A stretch of 64,000 bases of DNA from Reyranella sp. (lineage in GTDB: Bacteria; Pseudomonadota; Alphaproteobacteria; Reyranellales; Reyranellaceae): assembly GCF_017305915.1 (NCBI RefSeq), contig NZ_JAFKJN010000007.1, forward strand, positions 1 to 64,000, given 5' to 3'. Both the position numbers and the translations under genes were made by a program. The notes under the pieces are model-generated. The model saw nothing but the letters and a program-made list of their open reading frames with translations. It was not told the origin of the DNA and did no database searches. Position 1 is the stretch's first letter, and each line of letters starts with the position of its first letter. Shown here piece by piece: positions 27,529 through 36,565 of the stretch.

Positions 27529-28278
27529 TCAACCCAGGCCGATGCGCTTGCGGAATGCCTCGTCGCGCATCGATACGTCCTGGCCGATCAGGTCGTCGCT
27601 GGCGTCGTTGCAGAGATAGAGCAAACCGCGCACCGCGTGCTCGACCGGCGACAGGTTGGCGCGCGGGATCTGGCTGACCTGGTTGAGCCCCGAGGCGCGG
27701 ATCTTGACCTGCATGTCGGTGTCGATGGTGCCGGGCGAAAAGCCGAAGATGCGGACGCCGGGAGCCTCGAGCGCGACCGAGCGGGTCATCATGGCGAGGC
27801 CGGCCTTGGCCGCGCAGTAGCTGCTCCAGCCTTCGAGCGGCCGGTAGGCGGCGCCCGACGAGACGTTGATGATCGAGCCGCCGCCCGTCAGCATCCCGCC
27901 GATCACGGCACGCACGACGTTGTAGGCGCCGACCAGGTTGATCTGGATGTTGCGCGCCCAGACCGCGGGCTCGGACGCCGCCAGCTCGGCGATCGGCTCG
28001 ATGACGCCGGCATTGTTGACCAGGATGTCGAGGCCGCCCAGCCGCTGGCGGGTATCGGCCACGGCGCGTTCGATCGCGGGGTAGTCGGAGACATCGCAGG
28101 CCAGCGCCTCGGCCGTATCGCCCGCATCGGCGATCTCCCGCGCCACCACCTGGGCGAGGTCGCCATCGCGGGCCAGCAGCATGACCTTGGCGCCGTCGCG
28201 GGCCAGCGCCCGCGCGATGCCCTCGCCGAGGCCGCGGCTGGCGCCGGTCACCAATGCGATTTTTCCCTGCAAGCCCAT
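27529..28278 (-). CDS. SDR family NAD(P)-dependent oxidoreductase
   Basis: A 249-residue short-chain dehydrogenase. Cofactor motif TGASRGLG at about residues 10-17, NNAG near 83, catalytic Ser in NVSSGAA and YCAAK supplying Tyr/Lys. The ATG at 28278 follows GGAAGAA. It is divergent from the HIBADH-like gene. The acidic/basic residue after strand 2 (LLARDGD) suggests NADP preference but this is uncertain. Confidence 0.92.
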   Translation of the reverse strand: MGLQGKIALVTGASRGLGEGIARALARDGAKVMLLARDGDLAQVVAREIADAGDTAEALACDVSDYPAIERAVADTRQRLGGLDILVNNAGVIEPIAELAASEPAVWARNIQINLVGAYNVVRAVIGGMLTGGGSIINVSSGAAYRPLEGWSSYCAAKAGLAMMTRSVALEAPGVRIFGFSPGTIDTDMQVKIRASGLNQVSQIPRANLSPVEHAVRGLLYLCNDASDDLIGQDVSMRDEAFRKRIGLG

Positions 28279-28325
28279 CGTTCTTCCTCCGCTACAGTCC
28301 ACACCATAACCCACGGGAGGAAAGA

Positions 28326-29201
28326 ATGGCCGGCAAGGTCGGTTTCATCGGCTTGGGCGCCATGGGCGGCCCGATGGCGCGAAATCTCATCGGCGCGGGA
28401 ACGCCGCTGGTCGTGCATGACATCGACGCCGCGAAGACGGCGGGGCTGAACGCCGAGGTGGCCCATTCGGCGAAGGAGGTCGCGTCCAAGGTCGAGCGCA
28501 CCATCGTGATCGTCGAGACGACCGAGCAGGCGCAGTCGGTGATCCGCGGTATCGCCGAGGGTGCGAAGGCCGGCCACATCGTGGTCTGCATGTCGACCAT
28601 CGATCCGTTCGCGGCGCGCGCGCTGGCCGAGGAGCTGGCGGCCAAGGACATCGCCATGATCGACGCGCCGGTGAGCGGCGGCACCGGCCGCGCCCAGTCG
28701 GGCGAGCTGTCGGTGATCGTCGGCGGCGATGCCGCGATCGTCGCCCGGTGCAAGGACCTGTTCGACGTCATGGGCAGCCAGACCTTCCATGTCGGGCCGC
28801 TCGGCAGCGGGCTCGCCATGAAGCTGGTCAACAACATGCTGGTGCAGGTCAACACCGTCGCGGTGGCCGAGGCGCTGGTGCTGGGCGTCAAGGCGGGCCT
28901 CGATCCCAAGACGATCTACGACGTGGTCAAGGTCTCGACCGGCGCCAGTGCCGCGTGGGAGCTCCGGGTACCGCGCATCCTCGCCGGCGACTACGTGCCG
29001 GGCGGCACGGTCGATATCTCCTACAAGGACCAGGAGCTGGAGACGGCCTTCGCCAAGCGCCTCGGCGTGCCGCTGCTGCTCGCGAATGTGACGCAGCAGG
29101 TCTACCAGATGGCCCGCGTGCAGGGGCTCAACAAGCAGGACGGCTCGGCGATCGTGAAGGTCTTCGAGACGCTGGCCGGCGTGACGGTGAAGGGGAGCTG
29201 A
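28326..29201 (+). CDS. NAD(P)-dependent 3-hydroxyacid dehydrogenase, HIBADH-like
   Basis: A 291-residue beta-hydroxyacid dehydrogenase. Rossmann motif GFIGLGAMGGPMARNL at residues 5-20, substrate-binding DAPVSGGTGRAQSG, and the catalytic Lys in KLVNNMLVQ. Family members oxidise 3-hydroxyisobutyrate, tartronate semialdehyde or similar. AGGAAAGA precedes the ATG at 28326. Four nt separate it from the downstream alpha/beta hydrolase gene, forming a two-gene unit. Confidence 0.92.
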   Translation: MAGKVGFIGLGAMGGPMARNLIGAGTPLVVHDIDAAKTAGLNAEVAHSAKEVASKVERTIVIVETTEQAQSVIRGIAEGAKAGHIVVCMSTIDPFAARALAEELAAKDIAMIDAPVSGGTGRAQSGELSVIVGGDAAIVARCKDLFDVMGSQTFHVGPLGSGLAMKLVNNMLVQVNTVAVAEALVLGVKAGLDPKTIYDVVKVSTGASAAWELRVPRILAGDYVPGGTVDISYKDQELETAFAKRLGVPLLLANVTQQVYQMARVQGLNKQDGSAIVKVFETLAGVTVKGS

Positions 29202-29205
29202 AACG

Positions 29206-29895
29206 ATGACCACGTTCGTACTGCTGCACGGCGCCTATCAGGGCGGCTGGATATGGAACCCGGTGGCCGAGCGGCTTCGGGCGCAGGGCCATCTCGTCTT
29301 CGCGCCGAGCCTCGACGGCTGCGCCGAGCGCGCGCCGGAGGTGCGCAAGGGCATCACCACCGAGACGCATGCCGAGGAGGTCGCGAAAGCGCTGTTCTAC
29401 AACGACCTGCGCGACGTCGTGCTGGTCGGCACCAGCACCGGCGGCATGGTGATGGCGCGCGCGGCCGAGACGGCGCGCGAGCGGGTAGCGCGGGTGGTGT
29501 TCGCCGACGCGCTGGCGCTGGTCGACGGCGAGGCGGTGCCGCAGATCGTCAAGCGGCCGACCGCGGTCAACACCGAGCTGACCACCGGACCGTCGCGGCA
29601 CGATTTCGAGACGCGCCTGTTCGCCGATCTCGAGCCGGCGACGCGCAAGTGGGCGATCGAGCGCTGCACGCCCCATCCGATCGCGCCGCTGACCGCGCCG
29701 GTGAAGCTCGACGGTTTCTGGAGCCAGGCCTGGAACGCCTCGGTGATCTGGTGCCGCAAGAGCAGCAACCCGCCGGTCGCCCACCAGCGCCGCGCCTGCG
29801 AGACGCTCAAGGGCCACTGGCACGAGCTCGACACCGGCCACTATCCGATGCTGAGCGAGCCCGACGCGCTCACGAAGCTGATCGTCGAAGGGTAG
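29206..29895 (+). CDS. Alpha/beta hydrolase
   Basis: A 229-residue protein resembling plant-type esterases/hydroxynitrile lyases and bacterial relatives. Oxyanion segment LLHGAYQGGW, nucleophile elbow GTSTGG with Ser77, and catalytic His in DTGHYPM near residue 212. No signal peptide. Likely an esterase on a small ester; substrate unknown. Co-transcribed with the HIBADH-like gene. Confidence 0.88.
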   Translation: MTTFVLLHGAYQGGWIWNPVAERLRAQGHLVFAPSLDGCAERAPEVRKGITTETHAEEVAKALFYNDLRDVVLVGTSTGGMVMARAAETARERVARVVFADALALVDGEAVPQIVKRPTAVNTELTTGPSRHDFETRLFADLEPATRKWAIERCTPHPIAPLTAPVKLDGFWSQAWNASVIWCRKSSNPPVAHQRRACETLKGHWHELDTGHYPMLSEPDALTKLIVEG

Positions 29896-30018
29896 AGCGC
29901 TGTTGCAGATTTTTCTTTCGGTCGAACCATAAACTTCCGATGGGTCGGGGCGCGATTTTCCTGCGAAATCGCGCTCGCGATGCTCAACGCGACGATTCCG
30001 GCGCTTGCGGCGGCCTCA

Positions 30019-30335
30019 ATACGGGCAATGGAACGCTTGTTTGACCGATATTCCTTAGAAGACGCGCGCGGCCATTGCCCATAATAGGTGTTCGGCGCGC
30101 CGTGATGCAGAGTCGCGCGCATGATGATGATCGTGTTGCGCCTGCTGTCGCTCTTGCGCCTGAACTGCCGCTGGCCTCGGCCTTTCAGCCGTCCCGGCCC
30201 CCTGAAAAGGTGTTTTTTTAACGGGGGCGAGGGGCGGTGGATTCGTGGACTCTCGCGCGAAAACCCCGATTCCATCGGCATCCAACCGGTCCTCTGCGGA
30301 GTGGACTCTCGTGGACTCCCGTGGACGCCCGGCCT
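30019..30335 (-). repeat. Composite dispersed repeat, copy 2 (inverted)
   Basis: Read on the minus strand, this copy has the same modules in the same order as copy 1: GTCCACG words, GATGCCGATGGAATCGG then TTTTC, ATCCACCGCCCC, a C-rich/poly-A stretch, GCATCACGGCGCG and CACCTATTATGGGCAATGG. The closing inverted repeat is 30072-30085 with 30019-30034. Between modules the sequence is unrelated to copy 1 (for example the 45 nt rich in GCGCAAGAGCGACAG). It fills the gap before the AidB-like gene; 29896-30018 shows nothing else. Confidence 0.8.
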
Positions 30336-30339
30336 CCGC

Positions 30340-32133
30340 TCAGGACAGCAGCGCCACGGCCTTCGCCAGTGGCACGGGGGCATCGCTCAGCAGCAGGTCC
30401 ATCGCCTCCTGCTCCCACGGCGATTCGGCGAGCGACAGCGGGTCCTGCGGCGCCAGGCGATGCTCGATCACCAGCCGCGACAGCAGCAGGCGGCGGGCGT
30501 CGCCGCCCCCATCACTCACTGGAAGGGCGCCGAGCGTCGCGCCTTCCCAGGCCATCAGCGCCGCGCTCGCGGCGTGATAGAGCGCGCCGGCGGCGAGGCG
30601 CGCGCGCTTCTCGTGCTTGCGGTCGGATGCCACCGCCTCGGCGAAGCGCTCGACGCGATCGAGCGTCGCGCCGAGCAGGCCCTTGTACTGGCCGGGCAAG
30701 CTGCCGCTCGGCTCGTACCTGGCCTTGAGCGCGGCGGTCAGGGTCTTGTGGCCGCCCGCCTTGCCGACGGCGCGTTGCACCACATCGAGCGCGTTGATGT
30801 TGGAGGTGCCTTCCCACAGCGTGCCGATCTGGGCGTCGCGGACCAGCCGCGCGGTCACCCATTCCTCGATGTAGCCGATGCCGCCGCGCACCTCGAGCGC
30901 CTGGCTGGCGACCGGGATGTTGTCGCGGCAGGCGCGGAACTTGTAGACCGGCGTCAGGATGCGCAGCAGGTTCTCGGCGTCCTTGTCGCCTTTGTTGGCG
31001 CGGCCCATGGCATCGGCCGAGAAGGCGTACATCGACAAGGCCTGCTCGGTCGGCAGCATGATCTTCATGAGCTGCCGGCGCAGCAGCGGGTACTCGGCGA
31101 TCGCCTTGCCGAACGCGCGGCGGCCGCGCGCCGCGGCCAGCGCCTCGTTGAGGCAGCGGCGCATCATCGAGGCGGCGCGCACGCCGTGGCTGAGCCGCGA
31201 CAGGTTCACCTGGTCCATCATCTGCTTGAAGCCGCGCGTCACGTCGCCCACGAGATAGGCCGTCGCGCCGTCGAGGATGATCTCGCCCGAGGCCATCGAC
31301 CGAGTGCCGAGCTTGTCCTTCAGCCGCACGATCCGATAGCTGTTGCGGCTGCCGTCCTCGAGCCGCCGCGGCATCGCGAACATGCCGAGGCCTGCCGTGC
31401 CCGGCGCGGCTCCGCGCGGGCGCGCCAGCAGCACCGCGACATCGGCATCGGCGTGGCTGCAGAACCATTTCTGGCCATGGAGCCGCCAGCGCTCGACGCC
31501 GTCGGCGCCGACACCGACCGGCTCGGCCTCGGTCTCGATCGCGCCGACATCCGAGCCGCCCGCCTTCTCGGTCATGAACTGCGTGCCCTTGAGCATCGTG
31601 GCCGGGTCCTGGCTCAGCAGCCGGTCGAGCAGCAGCTTCTTCAGCGCGTCGGAGCCGAAGCGCTTGATGATGTAGTTAGAAGTGTCGGAGACCGAGACCG
31701 GGCACATCAGGCCGAACTCGGCCTGCACGAAGAGGTAGGTGATGCCGTACTTGACCAGCGGATGCGCTGCCTCGGCCATGCCGAGCACACCGGGGCGGTG
31801 GCTCATGGCGTGCATGCCGAACTCCTCGAAGGCGATCCTCTCCATCTCGCGATAGGCGGGGTGGTAGTCGATCCAGTCCTCGTCGCGGCCGAAGCGGTCG
31901 CGCGGGTTGAGCACGGGCGGATGCTTGTCGGCGACCTGCGCCAGCGCGTCGAGCCGACCGCCGGCCAGCGCGCCCAGCCGATCGAAGTGCGGCGTCATGT
32001 GCCTCAGCAGCGCCGGCTCCATGTAGAGCGACAGCAGGTCCTGAAACTGCCGGTCGATCGCCCAGAAGTTCTGGCCGTGGATGTCGGGGGCGATGTGATG
32101 GGCGCCGTGCGCCTTCAGGGTCATATCGGGCAT
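30340..32133 (-). CDS. Acyl-CoA dehydrogenase, AidB/long-type
   Basis: A 597-residue acyl-CoA dehydrogenase of the larger AidB/DUF5-type class, with an extra N-terminal region and a C-terminal helical domain beyond the usual 380 residues. Motifs: FMTEKAGGSDVGA, RLHGQKWFCSHADADV, RGGIGYIEEW and IGTLWEGTSNINALD with the catalytic-position Glu. It probably acts on acyl-CoA esters or is a stress-related flavoprotein. Stop codon lies 5 bp from the composite repeat. It is 15 bp downstream of the sirtuin gene. Confidence 0.88.
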   Translation of the reverse strand: MPDMTLKAHGAHHIAPDIHGQNFWAIDRQFQDLLSLYMEPALLRHMTPHFDRLGALAGGRLDALAQVADKHPPVLNPRDRFGRDEDWIDYHPAYREMERIAFEEFGMHAMSHRPGVLGMAEAAHPLVKYGITYLFVQAEFGLMCPVSVSDTSNYIIKRFGSDALKKLLLDRLLSQDPATMLKGTQFMTEKAGGSDVGAIETEAEPVGVGADGVERWRLHGQKWFCSHADADVAVLLARPRGAAPGTAGLGMFAMPRRLEDGSRNSYRIVRLKDKLGTRSMASGEIILDGATAYLVGDVTRGFKQMMDQVNLSRLSHGVRAASMMRRCLNEALAAARGRRAFGKAIAEYPLLRRQLMKIMLPTEQALSMYAFSADAMGRANKGDKDAENLLRILTPVYKFRACRDNIPVASQALEVRGGIGYIEEWVTARLVRDAQIGTLWEGTSNINALDVVQRAVGKAGGHKTLTAALKARYEPSGSLPGQYKGLLGATLDRVERFAEAVASDRKHEKRARLAAGALYHAASAALMAWEGATLGALPVSDGGGDARRLLLSRLVIEHRLAPQDPLSLAESPWEQEAMDLLLSDAPVPLAKAVALLS

Positions 32134-32148
32134 GGCCTTCTCCTTACG

Positions 32149-32892
32149 TCATTTCCAGCCGTAGGCCAGCACCCGGTCGACGAACGCCGGCACGGTGAGG
32201 GTGGCGGGGCCGTAGATGTGCTCGTGGAACAGCGTCCGGTTGACGCTCGGTTCGAGGTTGAGCTCGACGGTATGAACCCTCGGCCGGCTGCGGCGAACCT
32301 GCAGGACGTAGCCCGCCGCCGGATAGACCTCGCCCGAGGTGCCGATCGCCAGGAACAGGCCGCAGCGCTCCAGGACGTCGTCGATCTCGTCCACGTGCAT
32401 CGGCATCTCGCCGAACCAGACGATGTTGGGCCTGAGCTGCCCGACCGCCTTGCAGTGCGGACAGACCGACTGCGGCGTCAGGTCGATGTCGGAGACGGTG
32501 ACCGTGCCGCAGTTCATGCAGCGGCTCTCGCCGTCGCGGCCGTGCATGTGGATCACCCGCTTGGAGCCCGCCTGCTCGTGCAGGGGATCGATGTTCTGCG
32601 TCACGACAGTGACCTCGCCGCCATACTTCTGCTCGAGCCTGGCCAGCGCCTTGTGCGCGGCGTTGGGCACGATGTGGGCGGCGCGGAAGCTCTTGCGGGT
32701 GTCGTTGTAGAAGTCGAGCACCTTCTTCTTGTCGTTGTGCCAGGCCTCGATCGTGGCGACCTCCTCCAGGGTGACGCGGGTCCACAACCCATCCTTGTCC
32801 CGGAAGGTGTCGATGCCGCTTTCCTTGGAGATGCCGGCGCCGGTCAGAGCGACGATGCCCGGCGGCATGAAGTCCTGATGCATGGGCGTCAC
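32149..32892 (-). CDS. cobB: NAD-dependent protein deacylase, Sir2 family
   Basis: A 247-residue sirtuin. NAD motifs GAGISKESGIDTFR and TQNID, catalytic His in HMHGRDGESRC, and a zinc ribbon CMNC...CPHC. Class III (SIRT5/CobB-like) sirtuins carry a Tyr-x-x-Arg acyl-pocket motif; here the region reads FYNDTRKS, with Tyr and Arg separated by three residues, so desuccinylase activity is uncertain. Several in-frame starts (GTG 32892, ATG 32883, ATG 32868) are possible; the first is given. It is divergent from the phosphatase gene. Confidence 0.88.
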   Translation of the reverse strand: MTPMHQDFMPPGIVALTGAGISKESGIDTFRDKDGLWTRVTLEEVATIEAWHNDKKKVLDFYNDTRKSFRAAHIVPNAAHKALARLEQKYGGEVTVVTQNIDPLHEQAGSKRVIHMHGRDGESRCMNCGTVTVSDIDLTPQSVCPHCKAVGQLRPNIVWFGEMPMHVDEIDDVLERCGLFLAIGTSGEVYPAAGYVLQVRRSRPRVHTVELNLEPSVNRTLFHEHIYGPATLTVPAFVDRVLAYGWK

Positions 32893-32921
32893 TCTAGCGC
32901 TGTGCTATAGGGTGCGCAGCC

Positions 32922-33413
32922 ATGGCCATCGGAGTCCTGTTCGTCTGCACCGGCAACATCTGCCGCTCGCCAACCGCTGCCGGCGTTTTTCGCGCCATGG
33001 CGCGCAAGGCAGGCATGGAGCACGAGTTCAATATCGACTCGGCCGGCACCTTCGACGGCCATGCCGGCAACCCGGCGTCGATGCTGGCGATCGAGACGGC
33101 CAAGCTGCGCGGCTACGACATCACCGACCACCGCGCCAAGCTCCTGACCATCGACCTCTTGAAGCGGTTCGACCTGCCGGTCGCCATGGACCGCACCCAT
33201 CTGGCGGCGCTGCGCTGGATGGTGCCGCGCGACCGCCAGGACATCCCGACCCTGCTGATGAGGTTCGCGCCGCAGCTCGGCCTCGACGAGGTGCCCGATC
33301 CCTACGGCGGCCCGGCGGCCGGCTACGACAAGGCGATGGACCTCATCGAAGCCGCCTGCAAGGGCCTGATCGAAGGCTTCCAGTCGGAGTTCAAAGCGGC
33401 CAGGTCCGGTTGA
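32922..33413 (+). CDS. Low-molecular-weight protein-tyrosine phosphatase
   Basis: A 163-residue phosphatase. The signature CTGNICRS begins at Cys9 (Cys-x5-Arg loop, nucleophile Cys9, Arg15), and the general acid is in VPDPYGG. Length and motifs are normal for the family, which dephosphorylates tyrosine kinases or arsenate-like substrates. The 3' end overlaps the convergent dimethylformamidase-like gene by 23 nt. Confidence 0.92.
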   Translation: MAIGVLFVCTGNICRSPTAAGVFRAMARKAGMEHEFNIDSAGTFDGHAGNPASMLAIETAKLRGYDITDHRAKLLTIDLLKRFDLPVAMDRTHLAALRWMVPRDRQDIPTLLMRFAPQLGLDEVPDPYGGPAAGYDKAMDLIEAACKGLIEGFQSEFKAARSG

Positions 33414-35541
33414 GCTCGCCGAAGCGGTTGAGCACGTTGAAGGTCAGCCGCGAGACGTCGTTGTCGAAGCCCTTGGCCGGCAGCGATCCGCAATAGGTGA
33501 TCGAGCCGACCGAGAACACCGCGCCGCCCTTGGGCTTCTCGATGTAGGTCATGTCGGCGCGGATCAGCTGGTCGAGCGTCTCGCCGGTGATGGTGGTGTC
33601 GAAGCCCAGCCGCTCCTCGTGGACGACGACGAAGTTCTTTCGGTCGTGGCCGCCCGAGGAGGCGAGCACCACGGCGTTGAGCGGGCTGCCCTGCCGCTTG
33701 TCCAGGCGGTCGAGCTCGAAGCCTGCGGCGCCGCCGCCCGACAGGCCGTAGTCGCCGAACACGTCGTCCGACTTCACGCCCTCGAAGACCCAGGCGTGGG
33801 TGTTGTCGCGCGACGCGGGTCCGCGGCGATAGGCGTCGCCCCAGAAGGTGCCCTGGCTGGTGAAGCCGATGCCGCAGAGTTGCTGGGGCGGCCGGTCGCT
33901 GCGCCGCCACAGCCCGCCATAGGCGCCGTCGAAGGCGTGGTAGTACTCGCCGGGCTCGGCCGCCCAGGTGCGGATGCCGCCCTCGGTGCGCCGCACCTCG
34001 ATCGCGCCCGGCACCTTGTCGTTGAGCGCGACGCGCCAGTAGAAGCCGTTGCCGCCGAGATACATCAGCCGGCCGCCGTCATCGATGTAGCCTTGTAGCG
34101 CGTCGAGCGTGTTGGCGGTGTGGTACTCCGGATGCGCGCCGGTCAGCACGACCTTGTAGGGCCTGAGCAGCTCGACGCCCTCGGCGTGCAGGTCGTGGTC
34201 GGTGATGACGTCGAAGTCGACGCCCATCTTGTCGAGCCACGCGGTGAGATGCGAATCGGCCGGGATGTGCCGCAGGCCCGAGCCGCGGGTGTCGAACAGG
34301 GCGAGGAAATTCGGCCGCCAGGTGAGCAGGGGCCGTAGCCGCGAGGAGTAGGCCACGCCCGAGCCGTCGCGGTGGATGTTGTAGGTCGAGAGCCCGTAGT
34401 CCTTGTGGTCGTCGGGATTGTTGGGCGAGGCCTTCCACTGTGCCACCCGCAGCCGGAAGGCGTCGTTGAACAGCCCGCGCGCGAAGTTGGTGTAGACCTG
34501 ATAGGTGAAGGTCGAGGCGAGATAGACGACCTTCGCCGTCGGCTCGCCCTTCGCCGGCCGCACGAAGAACGGGATGATGTCGCGATGCGTGTCGCAGGCC
34601 AGCGCCATGCCGTAGACGCCGCTCTTCAACCCGTCCGGCACCGTGAACTTGAAGCTGTCCTCCCAGGCACAGTCGTGCAGGTCGTCGTCGTGGAAGTGGA
34701 TGGCGGCGTAATGATGCGGCGCCTGCTTCCAGTCGCGCTCGGCGCCGGTCCAGGCGGCGCCCTTCATCGCCCGCGTCGGCAGGTTGACCAGCCTTCCGTG
34801 CAGGCCGTTGGGGCCGGTGTCCTCGATCTCCAACGAGTCCATGCGGCGGGAGAAATCCCACGCCGCGACGCCCGCGATGCGCGGCGCCTCGATCTTGCCG
34901 TTGAAGCAGCGCTGGGCCGGGCGGTCCTTCGCCTGCTCGGCGCCGATCAGGATCGGTTGCGCCGTGTCGAGCATCACCGGCGCGCTGAGGCTCGCCTCGC
35001 CCTCGTCGTCGACGGCGAAGGCGCGCTTCAGCGGCTGCTGGCCGACCCGCAGCATGCCGGTCGCCGAATCGGCGCTCGCCCACACACGATACCAGGTGTG
35101 GGCACGCAGCGGCTTGCCGACCACGGCGCGGACATCGCCGACCTCCAGCGCCATGCCCTCGGGCGTCATCACCAGGGCAAAGCCCTTGCCGCTCTCCGGA
35201 TCGCGCCGCGACAGCACGGTCTGCGGCCCGTCGGCCGGCAGGGTCGGCCAGATCTGCGCCTCGGCCGACAGCGCGGCCGGGAAGCCGCCCTCGCGCGCTG
35301 CGTCGACGATGGCGTAGGAGCCGGGCCGGGCGTGCTGCACCCTGGACGGGAAGGTGCCGGCGAAGCTGTCGGTATGGTCCTCGAAGATCGGGCCGGGTCC
35401 GGCGGGATTGGGATCGCCGCAAATGATGCGCACCAGGCTGGCGCTGAACGGGCCCGGCCCGCGGCTCGAAACCTTGAAGGCGACGGTCTCGCCGGCGCGT
35501 ACCGAGATGCGGTCGGCATAGCCGATAAGCTGTGCAGTCAC
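33391..35541 (-). CDS. N,N-dimethylformamidase large-subunit-like protein
   Basis: A 716-residue protein resembling the beta subunit of N,N-dimethylformamidase, which hydrolyses dimethylformamide to formate and dimethylamine using a mononuclear iron site. A concanavalin-like sandwich in the N-terminal third (FNGKIEAPRIAGVAAWDFSRRM) precedes a C-terminal glutaminase-like region with LTGAHPEYHT, a plausible metal-ligand segment. GTG at 35541 follows GGGAG. The small subunit normally encoded beside it (about 130 residues) is not visible. Divergent from a Bug receptor and a phosphotriesterase-like gene, suggesting amide catabolism; the actual substrate is open. Confidence 0.8.
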   Translation of the reverse strand: MTAQLIGYADRISVRAGETVAFKVSSRGPGPFSASLVRIICGDPNPAGPGPIFEDHTDSFAGTFPSRVQHARPGSYAIVDAAREGGFPAALSAEAQIWPTLPADGPQTVLSRRDPESGKGFALVMTPEGMALEVGDVRAVVGKPLRAHTWYRVWASADSATGMLRVGQQPLKRAFAVDDEGEASLSAPVMLDTAQPILIGAEQAKDRPAQRCFNGKIEAPRIAGVAAWDFSRRMDSLEIEDTGPNGLHGRLVNLPTRAMKGAAWTGAERDWKQAPHHYAAIHFHDDDLHDCAWEDSFKFTVPDGLKSGVYGMALACDTHRDIIPFFVRPAKGEPTAKVVYLASTFTYQVYTNFARGLFNDAFRLRVAQWKASPNNPDDHKDYGLSTYNIHRDGSGVAYSSRLRPLLTWRPNFLALFDTRGSGLRHIPADSHLTAWLDKMGVDFDVITDHDLHAEGVELLRPYKVVLTGAHPEYHTANTLDALQGYIDDGGRLMYLGGNGFYWRVALNDKVPGAIEVRRTEGGIRTWAAEPGEYYHAFDGAYGGLWRRSDRPPQQLCGIGFTSQGTFWGDAYRRGPASRDNTHAWVFEGVKSDDVFGDYGLSGGGAAGFELDRLDKRQGSPLNAVVLASSGGHDRKNFVVVHEERLGFDTTITGETLDQLIRADMTYIEKPKGGAVFSVGSITYCGSLPAKGFDNDVSRLTFNVLNRFGELNRTWPL

Positions 35542-35593
35542 GTTGTCTCCCCTCTTGCGGACGATATAGTCGCCGCACTTCAGGAGGAATGTC

Positions 35594-36565
35594 ATGTCGA
35601 AGATGATGCGCCGGACCGCGCTCGCCGGCCTGGTTGCCGCCCCGTTCGTGGCGCGCGCGGATAGTTACCCGAGCAAGGCGATCCGCATGGTGGTGCCATT
35701 TGCGCCCGGCGGTACGACCGACCTGCTGGGCCGCATCGCCGCCGAGCACCTGCAGAACGCCTGGGGCGCCAATGTCGTGGTCGAGAACAAGAGCGGCGCC
35801 GGCGGCAATATCGGCGCCGATGCGGTCGCCAAGGCCGCCCCCGACGGCTACACGCTGCTGCTCGGCACGGTCGGCACCGCGGTGACCAACCAGTTCCTCT
35901 ACAAGAAGATGCCGTACGACACCGCGACGGCGTTCGCCCCGGTGGCGCTGTTCGGCGAGGTCGCCAACGTGCTCGCCGTGCACAAGGGCGTGCCGGTCAA
36001 TACCGCCAAGGAATACGTGGAATATTGCAAGAAGCAGGGGCCGGGGAAGGTGAGCTTCGGCTCGCCGGCGATCGGCGGCACCGGCCACCTGGCGATGGAG
36101 TATTTCCAGTCGCTCGCCGGCTTCAAGGTCGAGCACATCGTCTATCGCGGCAGCTCGCTGGTGCTGCAGGACCTGCTCGCCGGCAACATCCCCAGCACCA
36201 TGGACAACCTGCCGCCCTACCTGCCGCACATCAATACCGGCGCGCTGAAGGCGCTGGGCGTCAGCTCGAGCAAGCGCTGGTTCGCGCTGCCCGATGTGCC
36301 GACCATCGCCGAGCAGGGCTTCGACGGCTTCGATGCAGCACCTTGGTGGTACGTGGCGGCGCCCGCCGGCACGCCCAGGGGGATCGTCGCCAAGCTCTCG
36401 GCCGAGCTGGTCAAGGGCGGCAAGCTCGAGGCGACCATCAAGAAGATCCGCGACGCCGGCGCGTCGGACCTGATCGGCACCGACGTCGAGCTCACCGAGC
36501 ACATCAAGAAGGAAACGGTGAAGTGGAAGAAGGTGGTCGAGGCCGCCGGGCTCCAGCCGCAATGA
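35594..36565 (+). CDS. Bug-family tripartite tricarboxylate-type solute receptor
   Basis: A 323-residue periplasmic receptor with signal peptide (MSKMMRRTALAGLVAAPFVARA), IRMVVPFAPGGTTDLLGRIAAE and NKSGAGGNIGADAVAKAAPDGYTLLLG. AGGAGGAATGTC precedes the ATG. It lies 52 bp from the divergent dimethylformamidase-like gene and is coupled by an ATGA overlap to the phosphotriesterase-like gene, so its ligand is probably the substrate of one of these enzymes (inference). Confidence 0.92.
   Translation: MSKMMRRTALAGLVAAPFVARADSYPSKAIRMVVPFAPGGTTDLLGRIAAEHLQNAWGANVVVENKSGAGGNIGADAVAKAAPDGYTLLLGTVGTAVTNQFLYKKMPYDTATAFAPVALFGEVANVLAVHKGVPVNTAKEYVEYCKKQGPGKVSFGSPAIGGTGHLAMEYFQSLAGFKVEHIVYRGSSLVLQDLLAGNIPSTMDNLPPYLPHINTGALKALGVSSSKRWFALPDVPTIAEQGFDGFDAAPWWYVAAPAGTPRGIVAKLSAELVKGGKLEATIKKIRDAGASDLIGTDVELTEHIKKETVKWKKVVEAAGLQPQ

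Noticed and set aside
35594..36565. Complete tripartite tricarboxylate transporter locus
   Set aside because: No TctA- or TctB-like membrane genes occur beside either Bug receptor in the window.
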